This document shows, one piece after another, positions 9,901 through 10,808 of a DNA stretch of 10,808 bases. Numbering within the stretch: the first letter of the stretch is position 1; each line of letters starts with the position of its first letter. A program made the position numbers and the translations under genes. Under the pieces are notes generated by a model. It searched no databases and was not told where the DNA came from. It saw only the letters and a list, made by a program, of their open reading frames with translations. This stretch comes from Phoronis ovalis (Eukaryota > Phoronida > Phoronidae): assembly GCA_028565635.1 (NCBI GenBank), contig JAOXYB010015199.1, positions 1-10,808 on the forward strand. The letters run 5' to 3'.

Positions 9901-10608
9901 GTGGATAGTTCATGTTTGACCAGATTTGTTCTTTTACAGGTTCGTGTGGGAGTTGTGCGTTTCAACACTCGTGTTTACCCAGAATTCCATCTCAATAAAT
10001 ATAGCACCAAAGCATCTTTGCTTGCAGCAATTAATAACATTAAGTACTCAAATGGTGGCACTAATACTGCTGATGCCTTAAAGTACATGCACGAAACATC
10101 ATTTATCCCTCTTAATGGAGACAGGTAAGCATTTTAATTTATTTTGGGGCCTTTTATAGTTTCTGTATAACATAATAATTGTTAAATAGCCATCAATGGA
10201 AAATTTGTGTAAATGTGTTAATGCTAACTTTTCAGTCACAGACTTTAATATATTTTACTAATGGATGTTATTTGGCACCAATAAATAGAATATTGTTAGA
10301 ATTTTAATAAACCCATGACAAAATAACAAAAAAATTGCTTGTTTACTTTGTACATGCTGAAATATGTTTTGTATTTTTAGTACAACAGTAAATTATTACT
10401 AGATTGTTGGCCTGCATTAGTAAGGTAAATTCCACAGTTCTTGTCAGCAATAGGCTGCTTCTTTGAATTTATGGTCTTTTATTATTTTGCAGGCCAAACA
10501 TTGTGAACCTTGGCATTGTAATGACCGATGGTCGCTCTGGAAGCAAAACAGCAACAATCTCTGAAGCTAACAAAGCCAAGAACAAAGGCATAGATATGCT
10601 GTCTATTG
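831..10608 (+). CDS. Partial multi-exon gene: IgGFc-binding-like / MopE-like metal-binding / VWA protein
   Basis: Twelve exons (831-951, 1091-1473, 3400-3530, 4281-4493, 6175-6409, 6594-6763, 7338-7439, 7969-8056, 8313-8363, 8826-8974, 9940-10124, 10493-10608) join into 647 complete codons without a stop. All borders are AG/GT. Residue numbers used below count the first complete codon of exon 1 as 1. Residues 1-30 are a P/T/A-rich linker, about 40-451 resemble the IgGFc-binding N-terminal domain of FCGBP, 462-495 hold two Asp-rich MopE-like motifs, and about 510-647 are a VWA domain with MIDAS elements DSSGS (517), GGTNT (Thr588) and TDG (Asp621). FCGBP is a secreted mucus protein and VWA domains bind ligands through a metal ion, so a secreted or cell-surface adhesion or defence role is inferred. 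Both ends are missing. The domain calls are firm; the biological role is unknown. Confidence 0.9.
1091..1473 (+). CDS. Exon 2: IgGFc-binding-like domain, first part
   Basis: The acceptor is ttccttgcag and the donor is G|gtgagt. This is the largest exon, with 127 full codons, and it leaves in phase 1. It opens with RFIFAFGENW and continues through an ELFITTF strand, a KGDVKQVSF strand, NKAILVESNEEVVVYAFN, and the hallmark DGFLALPVDMLGTKYF. It ends TQIQIVG. The order 'strand, K-A-hydrophobic-V-x-S-x-x-E-V-V-V-Y, then FLALP-x-D-x-LGT-x-Y' is what I know from the N-terminal IgGFc-binding domain of FCGBP and its many invertebrate relatives. The exon has no cysteine. The family assignment is confident from these motifs but was made without a database search. 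Confidence 0.9.
2080..2870 (+). pseudogene. Decayed 3' part of a non-LTR retrotransposon reverse-transcriptase ORF
   Basis: One forward frame (codons from 2101) keeps family-like sequence for over 650 bp despite stops at 2275, 2443, 2485, 2596 and 2767. The frame then shifts near 2757, and the match runs on in another frame to TAG at 2868-2870. Recognisable pieces, in order, are CDVWEL, VLKQVLDVHPKSTNTTVLWD, KLNIEI, then CNVLEDEKHFLFVCTL, then KFINLMSSSNKIIILILSEF. They match the region after the catalytic domain in jockey/CR1-like retrotransposon proteins: L-Y-x-x-E-V-W, then K-x-I-L-x-V-x-x-x-x-x-N, then K-L-N-I-E-x-G-R, then C-x-V-x-E-D-E-x-H-F-L-F-x-C. The catalytic YxDD part and endonuclease are absent. 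Such 5'-truncated copies are usual. It lies in the same orientation as the host gene and is inactive. Confidence 0.82.
2875..3027 (+). repeat. Two-copy imperfect tandem repeat, period about 76 bp
   Basis: Copy 1 starts TTCTTTTTTTGAGGCTTAGT at 2875 and copy 2 starts TTCTTTTTTTGAAGCATATG at 2951. Each is followed by CCTATATAT and then by related TGTAATGTA-like sequence. The pair begins five bases after the stop that ends the retrotransposon fragment, so it may be that element's 3' untranslated region. That origin is inferred. Confidence 0.6.
3400..3530 (+). CDS. Exon 3: IgGFc-binding-like domain, second part
   Basis: The acceptor is gttttccag. The exon completes the split Gly codon from exon 2 (phase 1), has 43 full codons and ends in phase 0. 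It encodes GAYDGTTVQVHL, then TVTWNGKNYKYGDVITVPL, then HQYQTFQ. A short strand (G-x-x-D-G-T-x-V) followed by the 'phobic-P-L-x-x-x-Q-T-F-Q' segment is typical of the family. The donor is gtgtgt, weaker than the GTRAGT donors elsewhere in the gene. It is still the right border, because the next exon resumes with LQSTGDLTG, the expected continuation of QTFQ. Confidence 0.85.
3531..4280 (+). other. Intron 3 (750 bp)
   Basis: This phase-0 intron is very AT-rich. The only structure seen is TGTACCAAAATGAAATCAAT followed by short ATCA/ATTA repeats at about 3710-3745. This looks like the end of a CR1/L2-type retrotransposon, whose tails are often such microsatellites, but there is no coding fragment beside it to confirm this. 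Confidence 0.7.
4281..4493 (+). CDS. Exon 4: IgGFc-binding-like domain, third part
   Basis: The acceptor is gtaattccag and the donor is the consensus gtaagt. The exon has 71 codons and phase 0 at both ends, so it could be skipped without a frameshift. It encodes LQSTGDLTGTMITSD, then RAVAVLSGN, then HLVEMLPPVSTWGKHFVTNP, and ends RIIASE. 'D-L-x-G-T-x-phobic-x-S-x-x-x-V-A-V-L-S-G-x' followed by 'D/H-x-V-E-x-L-P-P-x-x-x-W-G-x-x-phobic' is among the most recognisable stretches of the IgGFc-binding domain. The EMLPPVSTWGKHF segment is also the second of three related internal segments (compare FLALPVDMLGTKYF in exon 2 and VMIPPVEQWASHY in exon 5). Confidence 0.92.
4754..4883 (+). repeat. Tandem duplication, 61-62 bp unit, 2.1 copies
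   Basis: Copy 1 (4754-4815) and copy 2 (4816-4876) both read TTCACAATTTGCACACTT, then ACAAGTCTGAATT, then TTATTA, and end AAGTTAATTTCAA. A third copy starts (TTCACAA) at 4877 and breaks off. The copies differ at only a few sites, so the duplication is recent. Confidence 0.93.
5376..5731 (+). repeat. Minisatellite: nine imperfect copies of a 34-44 bp unit
   Basis: Each unit reads roughly CTATCTATATTATATATAGC, then GGATTCCCTCCTC, then a variable joint of 2-10 bases (for example AG, GCACG, TCACAT or AGTCATGA). The CTATAT-TAT-ATATAG core is an inverted repeat with 6-bp arms in most units. Copies differ by point changes (TATGTATAG, TATGCATAG, GCAGATT, GTGGGTT) and by joint length. In the LTR reading the array forms most of U3, directly upstream of the TATA box. 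Confidence 0.95.
5733..5767 (+). promoter_or_regulatory. Core promoter: TATA box plus initiator
   Basis: TATAAATAG lies at 5733-5741, and TTCAGTT, matching the invertebrate TCAKTY initiator, lies at 5761-5767. The initiator A (5764) is 31 bases from the first T of the TATA box, the canonical distance. This is most simply the promoter of the LTR. It lies inside an intron of the host gene on the same strand, so it could in principle start transcripts that run into exon 5. Confidence 0.55.
5786..5791 (+). terminator. Polyadenylation signal AATAAA of the candidate LTR
   Basis: AATAAA is followed 4-8 bases later by a T/G-rich stretch (TTTGTGTC). Its place 22 bases after the proposed transcription start is typical for the end of R in short-R LTRs. 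AATAAA alone is common in such AT-rich sequence, so the call depends on the promoter next to it. Confidence 0.4.
6175..6409 (+). CDS. Exon 5: IgGFc-binding-like domain, fourth part
   Basis: The acceptor is tttttgaag, with a short pyrimidine tract, and the donor is G|gtaagt. The exon has 78 full codons, entering in phase 0 and leaving in phase 1. It encodes DNTNVNIPGIGKYTIAKAG, a strand FVQVDIPSDKPVTITTDKP, then AMVMQYSKTSSAG and DPSMVMIPPVEQWASHYTF. 'Pro-V-x-I-x-x-D-K-P-x-M-V-M-Q-Y' followed by 'D-P-S-M-x-x-I-P-P-V-x-x-W' matches the pattern known for this domain family. The preceding intron is 1.7 kb and carries the candidate LTR. In frame, an ATG occurs just upstream of the acceptor, but it lies in intron sequence. 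Confidence 0.92.
6594..6763 (+). CDS. Exon 6: IgGFc-binding-like domain, fifth part
   Basis: The acceptor is tttactgtttag and the donor is CAG|gtatac. The exon completes a split Gly codon (phase 1), has 56 full codons and ends in phase 0. It encodes SGSYKNHINVIIRQKDVDG, then LFLNGVPIS, then FTAIPGTEYVTAQIPIS and HGTYDIQ. The run 'N-x-I-N-V-I-I-x-x-x-D-x-x-G-L-F-L-N-G' is characteristic of the last third of the IgGFc-binding domain, where a strand is followed by a hairpin carrying an L-N-G turn. The intron before it is only 184 bp, the second shortest in the window. Confidence 0.92.
6764..7337 (+). other. Intron 6 (574 bp)
   Basis: This phase-0 intron contains a run of ten T at 6955-6964. I see no repeat, element or coding sequence in it. 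Confidence 0.8.
7338..7439 (+). CDS. Exon 7: IgGFc-binding-like domain, C-terminal part
   Basis: The acceptor is gaattttttag and the donor is ACG|gtaagc. The exon has 34 codons with phase 0 at both ends. It encodes HKDPTVTFTTQMYGG, then AEAESYAFPSGLRLAPINT. 'F-x-x-x-x-Y-G-x-x-x-x-E-S-Y-A-x-P-x-G-L-R-L' is the usual closing strand of this domain, so the IgGFc-binding-like fold ends here, at about residue 448. No cysteine occurs in any of the six exons that encode the domain. Confidence 0.9.
7440..7968 (+). other. Intron 7 (529 bp)
   Basis: This phase-0 intron is AT-rich and unremarkable until about 7897, where the 36-37 bp acceptor duplication starts and runs up to exon 8. Confidence 0.85.
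7897..7980 (+). repeat. Tandem duplication of the exon 8 splice-acceptor region, 36-37 bp unit
   Basis: Copy 1 (7897-7933) and copy 2 (7934-7969) share AGTG, TTTTACAGAGATGTT and TGTGTTGTAGA. A third copy begins AGTGTGTT at 7970 inside exon 8. Each full copy carries two potential acceptors, TTTTACAG and GTTGTAG. Splicing to the first GTTGTAG (ending at 7932) would add exactly 36 bases in frame but would run into TAG at 7966-7968. The copy-2 TTTTACAG site meets the same TAG. Only the acceptor at 7968 leaves the frame open. Confidence 0.92.
7969..8056 (+). CDS. Exon 8: first MopE-like Asp-rich metal-binding motif
   Basis: The acceptor is gtgttgtag at 7960-7968 and the donor is G|gtagtt. The exon has 29 full codons, entering in phase 0 and leaving in phase 1. 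It encodes KCVASATVVGDGLDNDC, with the motif DGLDNDCDGKIDEE at residues 462-475. D-x-D-x-D-G-x-I-D-x-E spacing resembles an EF-hand or dockerin loop. The embedded DNDCDGKIDEE is the pattern I know from MopE-type putative metal-binding repeats. Two of only three cysteines in the visible protein (453 and 468) are here and could pair. The acceptor region has been tandemly duplicated (see 7897-7980). This placement is preferred because the frame is open from here and closed from the upstream copy. Confidence 0.85.
8313..8363 (+). CDS. Exon 9: 51-nt microexon-like second metal-binding motif
   Basis: The acceptor is tattgttacag and the donor is G|gtaaac. The exon enters and leaves in phase 1 and holds 16 full codons. 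With the split Asp codon it encodes DDDGDGKIDEDLAQTIG. This near-copies the motif in exon 8 (NGLDDDGDGKIDED against DGLDNDCDGKIDEE) but lacks the Cys. At 51 nt, with both ends in phase 1, it could be an in-frame cassette that adds or removes one metal-binding motif. It is far too short for ordinary gene finders and is easily missed. It is supported by frame continuity on both sides and by its similarity to exon 8. Confidence 0.85.
8364..8825 (+). other. Intron 9 (462 bp)
   Basis: This phase-1 intron holds a diverged direct repeat (TAATGGAAGC at 8533 and TGATGGAGGC at 8588, each followed by a GCATTGTG-containing segment, offset 55 bp) and a perfect short hairpin at 8608-8628. No coding sequence is recognised. 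Confidence 0.8.
8608..8628. repeat. Perfect inverted repeat, 9-bp arms, 3-base loop
   Basis: GTGCACAGA and TCTGTGCAC flank TAG. Each arm itself contains the palindrome GTGCAC. It lies in intron 9 and is not followed by a T run, so it is not a terminator. It could be a fold-back remnant or chance. Confidence 0.8.
8826..8974 (+). CDS. Exon 10: VWA domain, N-terminal part with MIDAS DxSxS
   Basis: The acceptor is ttttataaag and the donor is AAG|gtatta. The exon completes the split Val codon (phase 1), has 49 full codons and ends in phase 0. It encodes VATRAPSGCGAAADIVFVLD, then DSSGSVAQGNFDKQLQF and VVNNFDIAPDK. 'C-x-x-x-x-D-I-V-F-V-L-D-S-S-G-S' is the classic first strand and DxSxS metal site of von Willebrand A domains (Asp517, Ser519, Ser521), followed by helix 1. 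The Cys just before the strand (506) usually pairs with a Cys after the domain, which would lie outside the window. Confidence 0.95.
8975..9939 (+). other. Intron 10 (965 bp)
   Basis: This phase-0 intron splits the VWA domain after helix 1. Positions about 9105-9500 carry three units of the dispersed repeat. Positions 9500-9939 hold nothing I recognise apart from short direct repeats (ACACCCATACACCCATAC near 9660). Confidence 0.85.
9105..9500 (+). repeat. Dispersed repeat, three tandem units of about 127 bp, inverted relative to 245-480
   Basis: Two clear units begin ATAACTCGGAAAG at 9238 and 9365, exactly 127 bases apart, each followed by T-CTGGACC and an AACTT(T/G)GA(A/T)T-like segment. 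An older unit begins about 9105 (CTCAGAAAGCATTGGTCAG). The middle unit holds TGGTGGCCATCTTAGATTC and AAAATGGCTGCCATGTG, the reverse complement of the core at 267-300. It is a non-coding dispersed element of unknown family with approximate ends. Confidence 0.75.
9940..10124 (+). CDS. Exon 11: VWA domain, middle part with MIDAS Thr
   Basis: The acceptor is cttttacag and the donor is AG|gtaagc. The exon has 61 full codons, entering in phase 0 and leaving in phase 2. It encodes VRVGVVRFNTRVYPEFHLN, then KASLLAAINNIKYSNGGTNT and ADALKYM. Strand B (V-R-V-G-V-V-R-F), the short helix that follows and the GGTNTADAL loop are textbook VWA features. Thr588 is the second MIDAS element. The domain resembles the collagen VI and matrilin type, but that subclass cannot be fixed from this fragment. 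Confidence 0.95.
10125..10492 (+). other. Intron 11 (368 bp)
   Basis: This phase-2 intron lies between VWA exons 11 and 12. It is AT-rich, and I see nothing in it besides the splice sites. Confidence 0.85.
10493..10608 (+). CDS. Exon 12: VWA domain, third MIDAS element; last visible exon
   Basis: The acceptor is tattttgcag and the donor is ATTG|gtatgt. The exon completes a split Arg codon (phase 2), has 38 full codons and leaves in phase 1. It encodes RPNIVNLGIVMTDGRSG, then AKNKGIDMLSIG. 'N-phobic-x-I-V-M-T-D-G-R-S' carries the third MIDAS element (Asp621), and 'A-K-x-x-G-I-D-M-L-S-I-G' is strand E of the VWA fold. The last third of the domain must lie in exons beyond the window. A decayed duplicate of the end of this exon and its donor follows directly in the intron (10627-10664). 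Confidence 0.93.
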
Positions 10609-10664
10609 GTATGTTTTTATTATGTTAAGAACAAAGGTTGTCTACTGGTATGTTTTCATTATCT
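10578..10664 (+). repeat. Tandem duplication of the exon 12 end and its splice donor
   Basis: Copy 1 (10578-10626) starts AAGAACAAAGG, contains GTCTATTG|GTATGTTTTT and runs into the intron. Copy 2 (10627-10664) starts AAGAACAAAGG, lacks ten bases, and contains GTCTACTG|GTATGTTTTC. Both donors (GT at 10609 and 10648) are equally good. Use of the downstream one would add codons ending in an in-frame TAA at 10626-10628, so only the upstream donor keeps the VWA frame open. Confidence 0.9.
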
Positions 10665-10808
10665 TCAGTCAATATTTAATACACAGTTACTAGTATTCTT
10701 TACCACAGTTTCCAGCAATTAAAATAGCCTGATAATCTGAGTGTGAGATCTGATGAATTTACAAGAATCCTCCTGACAGTGAAATAATCATGACCACTTA
10801 CTTAAGAG
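10609..10808 (+). other. Start of intron 12, cut by the window end
   Basis: This phase-1 intron follows the last visible exon. Its first 56 bases belong to the donor duplication. The remainder shows no exon that would continue the VWA domain. Confidence 0.8.

Overview
This window is animal nuclear DNA. It is AT-rich and has no prokaryotic gene packing. It holds short exons with GT-AG borders, long introns and several decayed dispersed repeats. The exons join into one open reading frame whose protein resembles the IgGFc-binding (FCGBP N-terminal) family, followed by acidic MopE-like metal-binding motifs and a von Willebrand A domain. Together with the repeat types, this suggests a lophotrochozoan, most likely a mollusc and perhaps a bivalve. 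That assignment is inference, not proof.

The only gene supported is a 12-exon internal part of a plus-strand gene (831 to 10608), open at both ends. The exons total 1944 nt and give 647 complete codons with no stop and matching phases at all eleven internal junctions. In order they encode a Pro/Thr/Ala-rich linker (exon 1), an IgGFc-binding-like domain of about 410 residues (exons 2-7), two Asp-rich metal-binding-like motifs (exons 8 and 9), and roughly the first two thirds of a VWA domain with all three MIDAS elements (exons 10-12). The start codon, signal peptide, end of the VWA domain and stop codon lie outside the window. An extracellular adhesion or immune-type role fits the domains but is inferred.

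The introns hold the rest. Positions 1-830 contain a dispersed repeat whose relatives lie in opposite orientation in intron 10 (9105-9500). Intron 2 carries a broken 3' part of a non-LTR retrotransposon reverse-transcriptase reading frame. Intron 4 has a 61-62 bp tandem duplication and a candidate solo LTR (5298-5841) with a nine-copy minisatellite just upstream of a TATA box, an initiator and a polyadenylation signal. The 3' splice site of exon 8 and the 5' splice site of exon 12 have both been tandemly duplicated, and in both cases use of the extra copy would bring in an in-frame stop.

No tRNA, rRNA, CRISPR array or second protein-coding gene was recognised.
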